From Sphagnum magellanicum (lineage: Eukaryota; Streptophyta; Sphagnopsida; Sphagnales; Sphagnaceae): 64,000 bases of DNA. This document shows, one piece after another, positions 12,516-25,042 of the stretch. The notes under the pieces are model-generated. The model ran no database searches and was not told where the DNA came from. It saw only the letters and a list, made by a program, of their open reading frames with translations. The stretch spans positions 6,076,001 through 6,140,000 of the forward strand of contig CM038919.1 in the NCBI GenBank assembly GCA_021904315.1, read 5' to 3'. The translations under genes were made by a program, and so were the position numbers. Position 1 is the first letter of the stretch, and each line of letters starts with the position of its first letter.

Positions 12516-13338
12516 TTTTAAAACTTCATCAAATTACCACCTCAATGTATTTTTGATGACATTTCAAGGTTTCAAAGTTTAAGAATTCTCACCTGGGTGT
12601 TACTTCCTTCTTGAGAGAAGTTTGTAAATATCTCATTGTGAACTTTTGGTTAGGTGGTGTAAACCGAATTTCAAATAGGTTTTATTATTTGAAAACAATA
12701 ATTCAAACATGTATTTTAAAATAAATAAATTTAAAGTTTTGAAATAAGCACAATATGAATGATTGGTGCATCTAAAATTACATAAAAAAGAGGGAAGCAT
12801 AATATCATAGCCTTGTTTCATTATCATGCCAACACATCATTTGGCTCCAAAAAATGACTCCAAAGTTTGTGGAAAACATGCATTTAGAGACCAAAAGAAT
12901 TATGTGTAAGCAATGGTGTCCGTAACATAAAACTTTGACATTACATTTAACCAAAAAATTTGTATTATGAATTCTTGGGCTCACTTTCTAGGAAGTTTAG
13001 GATCTTTTCAATAATGCTAGATGATCCTCTTAAGTGTTGGAGAATGTTTTGAGAGTTTTGTTCTGTTTAATACCTCACCATCATATGTGACAATCTATAG
13101 CAAAAAAACTTTCAATTGAACTCCACCAAGTCAACTTTATCAATCATAAGGCCTCATAACACAATGGTGGGTAAAATGGAATTTTGTTCTGCATAAACAT
13201 ACAATGAATTGATCAACAATTACATTTTTTTTATAAGTGTGAAAAAAAATTTATTTCCATGATTAAGGCAAAACAAGGTTCACATTTCTTCATACCTTAG
13301 AGGATTGCAAATATAGAAAGACAAAAAAAAGAAAGAAA

Positions 13339-13470
13339 GAGGAAGAAACAAGAAGCCATAGATGAGAATATACAAAATCAACATGAAACAAAACAAAACC
13401 AAAAAAAAAAAAAACAGAGGAAGAAACAAGAAGCCATATACGAAAATAAACAAACATGAAACAAAACTTG
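13339..13470. repeat. Imperfect direct repeat, about 55-60 bp x2
   Basis: GAGGAAGAAACAAGAAGCCATA begins copies at 13339 and 13417. Each is followed by similar A-rich sequence and ACATGAAACAAAAC; an A-run separates the copies. Confidence 0.7.
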
Positions 13471-13537
13471 TGAAACAGAACCAAAATAAGGAAGAAAAAT
13501 CAAAATACACAAGAATGTAGTATGAACAACAATGTCA

Positions 13538-13623
13538 ATCTCACACTTGTTTAAGGACTATCAACAACATCATCTATGACATCTCACACTTGTTTAAGGA
13601 CTATCAACAATATCATCTATAAT
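13538..13623. repeat. 43-bp tandem duplication
   Basis: Two adjacent copies (13538-13580 and 13581-13623) opening ATCTCACACTTGTTTAAGG, differing at only a few positions, which implies a fairly recent duplication. Confidence 0.9.
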
Positions 13624-16600
13624 AGTGACTTCTCTATCACACTTCCCCACTAACTTCATTAACTCCCTACATAGGGTGAAGGTATAAACATTAATTTGTG
13701 TATTTATTTATTTTTGTTACAAATCCAAAGGCAACCAAAAAACCCAATAATGAGCTCACTTGCTAGCAACAAACAAGAACACAAGATGGAAAAACACAAA
13801 ATACATAATCACAAAAAAATAAAAAATCCAATTTGAATCACCATGGCAAAAATCACACAAAAAAAAGATATTTAAATGCAAAATGGATTCATTTTTGACA
13901 TTTAAACAAATTAAAACGTTTTAAAAATTGATATATTGTCTCTTGGTACAAAATAAGATGCTTACAAATAATTAAATTCAATTAAAAACATGTAGAACAT
14001 TATCAAACATTTCGACACTTGTCAATTGAGTTGTTTGATCTTGAGCATGAAATTCCATTTCAAGATTTTGAGTCTTGAATTAAAATTTCTTTTGCTTGAT
14101 AGGCAACTTTTCGTTAAATTTTTATAAGCAAGCCTTTAGGTTATCATTCTTTCACTTGATTCTAATTTATGTTTTTCAATGTTGATTGAACCTTTTGTAG
14201 ATTTATTTATGATTTTTTAAATAATTGACATTTCTAATTGAAGAACATTTATGAGATGTTATATTATTGAAAACACAAAGTAATTTGCAAGATGTATTTT
14301 TTGGAATAAAAGGAAAAATGTTTTTACCTTCTTCCAATGTGGTAACAAGTTTGGAAATGAATGCATGTTTTACTTCACTGTCACTTGAAGGGGTAGGGAT
14401 GAATGGTTGAAATTTCAATTGACATTTTCATCTTCTTCAACTCTAATAATTTCATCGACTCCTTCAAGTGCACTTTTGTCTATGCCAAATCTTTTACCAT
14501 TATTGTTATTCAAGTAAACCATTGCCATATTGACCCACTTTTTTTAGTTTGTTCTTCAAATAATGATTTTTGACATTGATATTCATCTTTCATTTTAAAA
14601 AATTTATTCTTGATTTGTTTTTCTTTCTAACAATATTTCTCCAACAATTAATGATGGTGTTCAGTGTAAATATGAATTCAATGCTTGAATGACAAGCAAA
14701 ATTTATGAAGTCATTTTCATTCTTCTTCATACAAGTCAAGAACATTAACAAGACCAACATTAATTCATCTCCCTTCAAGACTTGCTTCATCATTCATTAC
14801 CTTTTTTTGGTGATTCCACTTTATAACTAATAATTGCACTGATTGAAACGGAATAAACATGGAAGATAAAATTGCTTCCGTCAATGAAAAAGTTTCAATG
14901 ATTTATCTTTTTTCATAAAAAAATATATCCACCTTTGAAGGGATCCATCATCCATGATTTTATTCAAAAACATCACTCCCAAAAACAAATGAATGGAAAT
15001 TTAAAAGATTTTGATTCATTCAAATTTTTTTTCTATTTTTACATTATATGAATTATAAAATGAATAAGAAAAAATCAAATTGAACTTCATGGAGATATGT
15101 AACATGTAAATATGTTAATACACTTTTTTTTATAAAAATTTGATTAAAATAACCAACCTTAATACATAAGGTGATATTTAAAATACTTTTATATTCTACA
15201 CCATACAAAAAAAAAAAAAATCACTTCAAAAACTAGAACCCCATGACTAGGGGAAAAAACTTTGGATTAATTGAAGATTATTTAATGTCAATTCAAGAAT
15301 TTCACAATTAAAAATAATGATTCTATTTAAATTTATCATTCTTTAAATTTTTAATAAATTAAATATAATTCAAAATGATAGATAATGTAATGTAGTATTA
15401 AATATTTTTGTATATGCTATAATGCATGATGCAAACATGTGTATCAAACAATTTTTTTTTCTTCAAAATTTTTAATAGTTACAAAATTTAACTAGTACAA
15501 TGAATGAATGAATTCATATTCATATGGTATTAATAAACCCTAATCCATGACTACATGATCTATGATTGGGTTGGTAGTTGTTTAAGACATTATATGATTA
15601 CATTATTACATAGTCTAGGATGAAAAAATGTGAAAATCAGCATTTGACAAAAAAATCACTAGGAAAATAAATAAACAATAATGTGCCATAACCTTACTTG
15701 TTAATATTATGAACATTTTAAATAAAATCTTTGATACAAACTTATGATGTTATTATAACATTTAGCTTCCAACTTACTAAAGTTAACTCAAAAAATTTCA
15801 AGGCTTCCATTTTAACAATTTGATTGGCCATATAAGATTTTTTTTTCATCATTAAGAATAAATTTATTTGATATACCCCATATATTTGTGTATATTTTTT
15901 ATAGTTATCCTATATATAAACCTTATTGTTTACAAACCAACAAATTATTTTTCAGGTGAAAATTTTGTTGTTTGGCAAGAAAAATAAAACAACTACAAAT
16001 CTTACAAATGGTTTTTCTAAAGACATAGCTCAAAGTAACCATATTTGTAAGAGAATTTAGACCATAACTTCTAGGATGTCCTGAAAATATTATATAGCAT
16101 GATTCCAAAAGAAAATATAATTTGTTTTATGATTTGTGGTCAAATTTGGCTAAATCCCATTTTGGATGATTGCTAATCCACCCACCTCCCAAATTTGAAG
16201 AGAAAAACCTTAATACAAATCGTTAAAAAGAAAAAAAGAAAAAAACCTTTTAATTTATTGTGGTTAAATAAATGAAATTATTTTTAAGAGTTTGTTTTAA
16301 CATTTGGTGGTTATCATTTATCAAACTTGGAATTGGGAAGTGAAGGTAGGGTATAATATACCCTTGATTGGTGGTTTTCAAAATCAATTAACTAATTGCG
16401 ACCTTTGACTAGAGGTTAAAAAAAACTATAGAATTGGTTTTGATCCATAGCCAAGATTCCAAAAAAAAATCAAAGAAGCAAGTCAAAGAACTTGCTTTAA
16501 AGTATGTTAGGCCTTCCACATATGTTAGGGTTTGGATCTTTTAGCATTCACAAATGTAGTTTGAGCACTTGTAATTTCCTTGAAACCCCACCCCCCCCAC

Positions 16601-16962
16601 CGCCCCCCACCCCCTTGTTCCTTCCAATCACCATAAGGGGATGTTCGTATAAGGCCTGGATTTGTAGGTTTTCTATCCCGAAGTTTGGGACCTTTGTCAT
16701 ACATATACATGGTTGTTGTTTTGAACTTGAAATTCCGGTTCTTTTTAGTTTTAGGAACTTATATTCTCCTCTTTTGATGGGGTTGGTATTAAACTACCAT
16801 GTTGGCTAATGTTGAATATGTACATTTGTTGATAACTTTTTTCATGGCATTTGTAACCATAGGAGAGATTGGGGTGCAAGACTTCCTAAAGAACAAGAAG
16901 TGGCAAATTGAAAGGTTTGGGTGTTCCTTGCAAGCATGTTGATCCTCTATCTTATCTTCCTC

Positions 16963-17038
16963 TTTTTTCATTTCCTTTCTTAGGGTAAATAAGATATGGA
17001 TTTTTTCATTTCTTTTCTTAGGGTAAATAAGATATGGA
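16963..17038. repeat. 38-bp tandem duplication
   Basis: Copies at 16963-17000 and 17001-17038, each ending GGGTAAATAAGATATGGA, with one visible difference in the pyrimidine tract. Confidence 0.9.
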
Positions 17039-19750
17039 GTGGTCATTTTTTATGGCAAATTTTGCAAGTAGGTTTGTCCTTTCTTTTCACCCATCATTTG
17101 TCACTGCGTCTTGTAGGATAACATCATGAGCATTACATTTGCAACATTCAAGATTAGCAAGTCATTGAATGCCAATGCGAAAATGGAAAAAGAAAATTTG
17201 TACTTGGTTATGACAGATTTAGAAGCATGTTCACAAATGGGCAAGATACCACAATAAATACTTTTAAAATTAGTTTGCCATGAGCCCCACCAAAACTATC
17301 CCTCACTAAATAATGAAACAACTAAAAGTTTTAGCCAATTTGTATATGTATCTATCAAGTTATTAGTCCCCTGTATATTAGATAGTTGAGTTATCACACA
17401 ACTTAACAAAGTAAAAAACCTTTGCAATTATTTCTAGCACATAGAAACAATCATAAACATGCTTTGCATAAAAAACATCCAATGCCATGATTACAACCTC
17501 CTGTAATTAAACAAAGTCTTTTATAAAAAAATTTACAAAGAAAGACCAATTTGCACATGGCAAGTGAGACAAGAAATATGTTTGAATTTAGTACATTGTG
17601 TTATTGTTAGCCTTTACAAGGAACTTACTAGCTTTTTGTCACCATGAAACCCAAACTAAGACCCTAGATTTCAAGGACCAATGACAGTTTACAATAGCAA
17701 ACACATTGAAAGCTTTCTCCATAGGGATGATCAATTTTTCAAACCCCTTTGCAAGAAGCTTTGCATCATCTGAACTTGGTTCAAACCCATTGGCCTCCAC
17801 CATTCTTGCTTCCACCTTGTATTTTCTATTAAACAATCAACACAAGCCTTTTACAAATTGTAATATGTAGCCCACCCATTGAAAGATTCTACAATAACAA
17901 CAGTTTCTCTAGATTTGCTAGTTCTTCATCCATAAAACCCATCAATCAATTTCAGTAGTTAAAGTTATGTTAGGCATCACTACCTTATGGATTTAAGGCC
18001 CATTCAAATGCAAGTCATGTACGTGCAAACCTTGTGCAGTTGCTTTTCCCATCCCTTGCACAAAACTCTACAAGGACACATAGCATGAAGTTCAAAAGAC
18101 ATTATTTTTTTTTCAAGGTTTGTAAGAAGTTAACTGTGAAAGGTGTGGCCTACATGAAACAACCAGACATACATGAATGGCACTGTTGTAAATCTAACTT
18201 TAAGGATTTACCAACTATATGAATTGTATTGAGTATTTACACAAAATAATATCCTTTACTTTTGTTTGACAAAGGATATAGTTCTTTAATTTGTTCCATA
18301 AGCATGCTCATGTAGCTGATTTTAGACCTCTCCACCTAATCATTGATTTTGGATACAAATAATAACAACAATAAAACTAAAGGGGCTTTCCAGCTTCAAA
18401 AAGGCAAATGAGATTCATATTTAGGTCTCAAAAACTCATGTCCTAGGTCACATTGGCAAACCTCATGCTTTGCTATGATAAACCCTAAACCTCCATGGAT
18501 AACTAAAGAGAAAATGAGAGTTGAGAAAAGTAGGTTGCTCACCACTAATTCATAGATAAAACCACCCATTGACCAATAAGGTGTATAAACAATAAGCTCA
18601 AAATCTAAGCCTTGCATACAATAATATGTAAACTTTAGCATTGGCATGCCACTTTAGCAAAAGTTTCCACCCACCATAACACGCCACAATCTTTCAGATG
18701 TAAGACATGAAAATTGCAATTGCAACAATATTTTTTTATCTGATAAGGTGGGTTTTGTTATTCAATGAAACATAAAGGACAAAAAAAAATTGTTGATGAA
18801 ATTGCAAAAAGAACTTTAATAAAATATTTTGAAGGCAACCACTTTGTGTCACTCCTAGCCAAATCAAAATAAACATGACAAGAATAAGTGGGTCATAACC
18901 TTGTGAATGTCATTCACAAAGTATCACACTATTGCCTTCATCATGGTCTTGTTGACTTAATTTCATTCCAATAGTGGGTGTTGATAAGCATATAATGATC
19001 TGTTTAAGACCTAGGGAAAGCAATCATATAAGAATTTGCATCTTGAGTTTATCACATTCCTAGAAGCAATAGGAAGATATAGACATGATGTCATCTAGCA
19101 CCCAACAAGAGGCACAACAAAAATATGCAATACCATAGACAAAAACACTTACTTAGAGAACAATCATTTCATTTTTTCACACAACTTAGGGGTCTTGCTA
19201 AATGCCCTTGCCCAATTCCTCTACAAATACATGGAACTCCTCTACTTTGCATAACAAGTAGATGCATGTGAGCCTACCCCATCCCACAACATTATTTTCC
19301 ATCATGTTTCCTTTGCTATTAGTATTGTTCAAATTGAAGAGTACTATATAACTAAAGAGCTCTATATATGGCCATATGTATAGCTACATTACACGTCAAC
19401 AGTATAATAGCATAGTAATTTCCTGATTTACATTTGTAGCCAATAGCATCTCTTGGACATTGCAAAATTCACACTATGTGTTTGGGGTCATGCTCCATCA
19501 TAGACCACTTTTGATAGAATTGCTTGAAGTACAAGATAGCAATTGCCCGAAACACAAGTAATTGGTAAGGCAATATTCATTTCAAAAAACCACAACTTTC
19601 CACAAATTTCAAAATTACTACCATTAACTTGCTTATAGCTATTTTGTCAAGCACATTAAGCTTGACCAAAACATGGTGCTACTAATGTACATGTTGCATA
19701 TAGTGAGAGCACACTCCCTTTCTTGCCAATGAAATATGGGGTTGACCTCC

Positions 19751-19820
19751 AAGTCACAGTGCCTCCTAAATACTACAGAAAAATTAAGTCACAATGCCTC
19801 CTAAATACTACAGAAAAATT
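19751..19820. repeat. 35-bp tandem duplication
   Basis: Adjacent copies at 19751-19785 and 19786-19820, each holding CCTCCTAAATACTACAGAAA and differing by about one base. Confidence 0.9.
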
Positions 19821-21910
19821 CCAAGGGAGTCCAATTAGACCTATATTTTGTAAAGGAAGGAAAAAGTTGTGCTAACTTGCTAAATCTTCTATTCATAAAA
19901 CCTTCACACAAGAAACTCTTTAGCTACAATCAAAGGCTTTGGTAAGGATTCTTGTCCTGCTCCAAAGAACCGCAAAGTTGTTCTAAAAATTACATTCATA
20001 TGACCAAAAAGAGCTCATGGATGGCAAATGCAAACTACTAAACGAAGATTGAGCATCATTTGCAAGTATACAACTTAGCAACTATGCAAAGTAGTTGGAG
20101 AAAAATCAATAGGGTTTTCTTGAAGCATACTTCATTGTTCCCATCTTGACTCACATTCAGACTAAAACAACCCTCATTACACCAACTCCCACATAGTTCC
20201 AATGCTGCAAACAACAAAAAGCAAAGGAAACCAAGAATGCAGCAACAAACTTGAGGGCCAATCTTCCTACTCCTTTTCACATTTTTCACTCTCTAGTGCA
20301 TTGCAACACCTACTCACATAAACAATGTGTCTTTTCATATGTAATAGTAAAAGAAGTGTCTTTTTGTATCTAAAAAAAATTAGGGTGCACAAATATGCAT
20401 GGCTTGAAGCCATACACTCTAGATAAATCCAGAGAACATGCCCAACAAGTACACATGTGCAAAGATTAACAAACACAAGAACAAAACTAAAAATTTATTT
20501 TAAAAACATAACCTTAATACATACTTTTGAATCAAAGATACATTTACTTTGTATCCATCACAGAAACACAAGATTGAAAAAAAGTATACAATAAAATAAA
20601 ATTTCCAAACATTCTTTATATGCAGACATGAACAAAGATTAGAAATTAAATAAAAAATTGATAGAAATAATACATATACTTGTAAAAAATGTTGATAAAG
20701 ATTCAGGGCACATCGTCTTCTCACTTGGTCCATATCATTCACAAAATACAACTAACAACTGATTTTGAGCATTCTGCAAACACTCAAGATTCATCATTCA
20801 CAAGGCAGGAAACGAGGATGGCACTTCTAAGCAACCAGCGAGGGTTCAAGTTATTTCCATGACATCTGTCCGAGGAGATATAACTACAAAGCACTCAAAT
20901 CTCTGAGGATGAAACAGATCTCCCTTGTGTTTTTGATGCCCATCTTCAAGATCAAACTAAGCTTAACAAGAAATATGAGTCAGCATCTGCGTACATGCAT
21001 GGGTGATACATTTGCACATGATCTGCACATTTTCTTAGTTCACAGGTATACGGTTGCAAGCTCCTCATGCACCCCCACTTGCACATGTACTGCAAAAAAT
21101 TGAGAACCAGTTGAAAGCTGTCTTCAGACTCCAGGTGAAGCCCATAACTGTGATGCTGTGAATGCTAGTCTGCAGGATGCAAACATGAAAGCTTGTTGTG
21201 AATTGATTCAGAGAGATCAGCACTGACTAATGACAGAGAGTTCACTTGGCTGCTGATGTACCTGAGGTGCTGAAACACCCTTCCCAGCCTCGAGAATGAA
21301 GGTCCCCTGAAGATCATCAGATATGAGACAGTGGCAAAAACTGCATGTTTACGTAAAACATGTTCATACCATGTTTTCTTTTTTGGGCAAGGTTGCTTTG
21401 AGAAAAGAATGCTTCTATAGTCCTGTTGTGCACGAAACAGACTTCATGTTCCAGCTGCACTTGCGTTGTGGACAGAGATGCAAGGTGAGAACAGCCTCTT
21501 TCCTCTTCTACACTTCTTGGCTGCCTTAAGGAGCTTGAACCTTTCAAAGGCACTGAAGTCTACAGCAGGAAAGACAAGAACATGTCCTTCCTCTCATACA
21601 CCTCTGTGCTTTTGAAAATTTCGTCTCAGGACTCTCAGTGCCCCGATTTCCTCCTCTGCACTTTCTTCCCTGTTGTCGTCTGGCGCACAATGAGATCCCG
21701 TGCTTCGACGAACACAGCAACGATCAAACAAACAAAACCCTAATCCACCCCCCGCAAGAAAACCAAGCCCTATTGCTCTCTGAGCCCTAATATGTAGACT
21801 CGCATGTCGACCTTGGATTCCGTTTCTGTGATTTCGAGGGTGTGTATTCTGATGTCGAGATTTCTCCGCAACCGTTGTTGTTTTTCTCCTCTTGGGTTGG
21901 TGATGGGAAA

Positions 21911-24900
21911 ATGTCTTCATCAGTCAGGGAGGTGCGAGTGCTCAGCGAGAGGTGGAAACCCTCTCTTCTACAGCAGTTTGGTACAGGGGATTGGGGAACG
22001 AGGGCGGCAAGGATCCTATTACGGATATGGGCGCCGCCTGTATACCGCCATGCCCGAAAATTCCTGCAATCTCCTGTCGGGTTTGCCACTATTTCGACAG
22101 CGCAATCCATCCAAACAACGCAACAACCGCTGAGAGGTCATGGCCGTGGTACTCTCTCTGACTTCGCTTTGATGCAAATAGTGTACGAGTGCATGTGTGA
22201 CTGAGTGATCATAGCCATGAAGAAATGATCTTGCATGCGTTTTTTTTTCACTAGTTTCTGCAGTTTGTGGCAGGCCAGAAAAGGATTGTAGAGAAACTAT
22301 GGCGGGAGTTCTTCTCAGATCCTTCACAATGGCAGGATCACAGGCTGATGGAGAAGGTCAGTGAAACTGCTTTCTAAAGAGACCTTCGTTGGGATACTCT
22401 CTCTGTTCAACTCCCAGCTGCCTCTGATGAATGTGCAGCTGATCATCTCGATTTCAATTTTCTGATTGCAGGGAAATTCGAGGTATCCTGATTTTACACA
22501 CAAGAAGACACAGGACGCACTCTGGCTGAACAGCAAATGGAAGCCACCATGGGTGGACATGGAACTGGCTGCAATGCCTACAGGGACTGTACAATGGGGT
22601 ATATTCTTGTGGAATTCAAGGCTCCATAAGTATCTCACAACTGGGCAATATAAGAAGACAATTGAGCTTTTTGAGCAAATGCAACAGGAGAACGTGATTC
22701 CAAATGCGTTCAGTTTTGTTCAAGTGCTCAATGCATGTGCTGGTTTAATGGCACTTGATGATGGGCTACGCATCCATATGCAGATCATCCAAAGTGGTTG
22801 TGAATCAGATCTCTATGTGGGTAATAGCCTCATTGATATGTATGCAAAATGTGGGGGCATAGACTATGCTTGGTTAGTATTCAGCAAAATGCCCATACGC
22901 AATGTGATCTCATGGAATGCAATGATTCTCGGACTTGTGAAATGTGGGCAAGAGCAGAAAGCAATGGAACTATTTCAGCAAATGCAACACAGAGGGGTGG
23001 CACCAGACCGTGTCACCTTTGTGGGGCTGCTCTGTGCATGTGCTAGAGTAGCAGTGCTCAAAGATGGCAAGCAAATTCATGAACAGATCATCCAAAGTGG
23101 CTTTGAGTCTGATTTATTTGTGGGCAGTAGCCTTATTGATATGTATGCCAAGTGTGGGAGCATAGAGGATGCACAAAGAGTGTTTGACAGGATGCCAACT
23201 CGCGATGTGGCTGCTTGGAATGCCATGCTTTTGGGACATGTGAGAGGTGGACAAGGGCAGGAGGCATTAGTGTTGTCTCGAAAAATGCAACAGGAAGGTG
23301 TGAAACCAGACTCTATTACTTTTGTGGGAGTCTTGAATGCATGTGCCAGTGTAGCATCGCTGGATGAGGGGAGGCATGTTCATGAACTGATAATTCAGAA
23401 TGGTTACCAGTCTCATGGATTTGTGGGTAATAGCCTTGTTGACATGTATGCCAAATGTGGGAGCATAGAGGATGCACGGCAAGTGTTTGACAGGATGCCC
23501 AGACGAGATGTGGTTGCTTGGAATGCCATGATTTTTGGATATGTGAAATGTGGGCAAGGGCAGGAGGCATTGGACCTATCTCAACAGATGTGCCATGAAG
23601 GGGTGAAGCCAGTTCCGATCACCTTTGTGGGTATGCTCAATGCATGTGCTGGCATAACAGCACTGGAAGAGGGCAGATGCATTCATACAAAGATTATTCA
23701 GAGTGGTTGTGAGTCAGATGTCTATGTGGGTAGTAGCCTTGTAGACATGTATGCCAAATGTGGGAGCATAGAGGATGCTTTGGAGGTGTTTGACAGGATG
23801 CGCACACGTGATGCTGTTGCTTGGACTACCATGATTCTTGGGTATGTGAAATGTAGTCAAGGGAAGAATGCATTGGAGCTATTTCAAAAGATGCTTGGTG
23901 AAAGGGTTGAGCCAATCCCTGCCACCTTCATGGCAGTGCTCAGTGCATGTGCCAGTGTAGTGGCACTTGAAGAGGGCAGGCTTATTCATGAATATATCAG
24001 TCAAAGTGGTTGGGACTCAGATCTCTTTGTGGGTAGTAGCCTCATTGACATGTATGCCAAGTGCGGGAGTGTAGAGGATGCATTGAGAGTGTTCAACAAG
24101 ATGCCAAGACATGATCTCATCTCATGGAATACCATGCTTGGAGGATATGCCATGCATGGTCATGGTAAGGAAGCTGTTGAGCATTTTGAACAGATGTGGG
24201 ACAGAAGTGTTGAAATTGATAAGGTCACTTTCATTTGTCTTCTATCAGCTTGTAACCATGCAGGCCTAGTGGAGGAAGGCCTGCAGTTCTTTGAATCTAT
24301 GAAGTCAGTTTATGGTATTTCTGCAACAGTGGAACACTATGCCTGCATGGTTGATCTTCTTGGCCGTGCTGGCCGTCTGGCTGAGGCAGAGGATCTGATC
24401 AAAGTGATGCACTGTGAACCTAATGCTCCTGTGTGGAGGGCCTTGCTTGGTGCTTGCAAAGTTCATGGTAATATTGAGATGGGAGAACATGCTGCTAAAA
24501 AAGTCATTGAATTGGACCCTGGAGATGCAGCAGGCTATGTGCTCCTATCAAACATCTATGCTGCTGCTGGCAAGTGGGATCTTAGCTCTAATATTCAACA
24601 ACAGAGGTTGGAAAGGGGTGTGAATAAACAGCCAGGATGCACCTGGATTGAGGTGAACCATGAGTTGCATTCATTTACTGTAGATGACCGAGACCATCCT
24701 CAAATAAGTGAAATTCATGCAGAACTGAGCAGATTGTCCAAGCAGATGAATCACATTGGATATGTGCCAGACACAAAGTTTGTGTTGCATGATGTAGAGG
24801 AAGAAGACAAGGTTGTCCGGTTGTGTTACCACAGTGAGAAGCTGGCCATTGCATTTGGGCTCATAAGTACACCTCCTGGTACTACACTCCGCATCTTCAA

Positions 24901-25042
24901 GAATCTGAGGGTGTGTGGTGACTGCCACACTGCAACCAAGTTCATTGCGAAGATTGTTGAGCGAGGAATCATAGTCAGAGATGCCAATCGCTTTCACCAC
25001 TTCAACAAGGATGGTCTCTGTTCTTGCAGGGATTATTGGTGA
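21911..25042 (+). CDS. PLS-class PPR-DYW editing factor with N-terminal OSB-type PDF motif
   Basis: Organelle RNA-binding protein predicted to edit C to U. Proposed exons: 21911-22136 (donor could instead follow 22148; both keep phase), 22274-22356 and 22472-25042, giving about 959 residues. Exon 1 encodes an Arg-rich, acid-poor leader ([10 protein letters not shown] ... [10 protein letters not shown]), like a mitochondrial or dual-targeting presequence. Exon 2 plus the start of exon 3 give [12 protein letters not shown], then [14 protein letters not shown] and PPWV, the pattern of the PDF motif of OSB single-strand DNA-binding proteins. Next come six P-L-S triplets of about 101 residues, E1, E2, and a complete DYW domain: PG box (QPGCTWIEV), HSE, CGDCH, and C-terminal DYW. 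The deaminase Glu and zinc ligands are present. The large exon has no in-frame ATG near its 5' edge; TTCTGATTGCAG|G at 22471 is an acceptor. Exon 3 is certain; exon 2 is likely; exon 1 is the least certain. Confidence 0.88.

Larger units (their letters stand above)
12516..21910. other. AT-rich intergenic stretch, no gene seen
   Basis: About 9.4 kb of AT-rich DNA with poly-A/T runs. No exon with recognisable family motifs, no RNA gene and no element ends could be supported on either strand. Local tandem duplications are listed separately. There is a C-rich homopolymer tract near 16588-16612. From about 20.8 kb the composition becomes more balanced as it approaches the PPR gene, and the last few hundred bases probably hold its promoter and leader. 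Confidence 0.55.

Noticed and set aside
13280-13510. Phe-rich open frames on the minus strand
   Set aside because: Product of A-rich duplicated sequence, with no conserved pattern.
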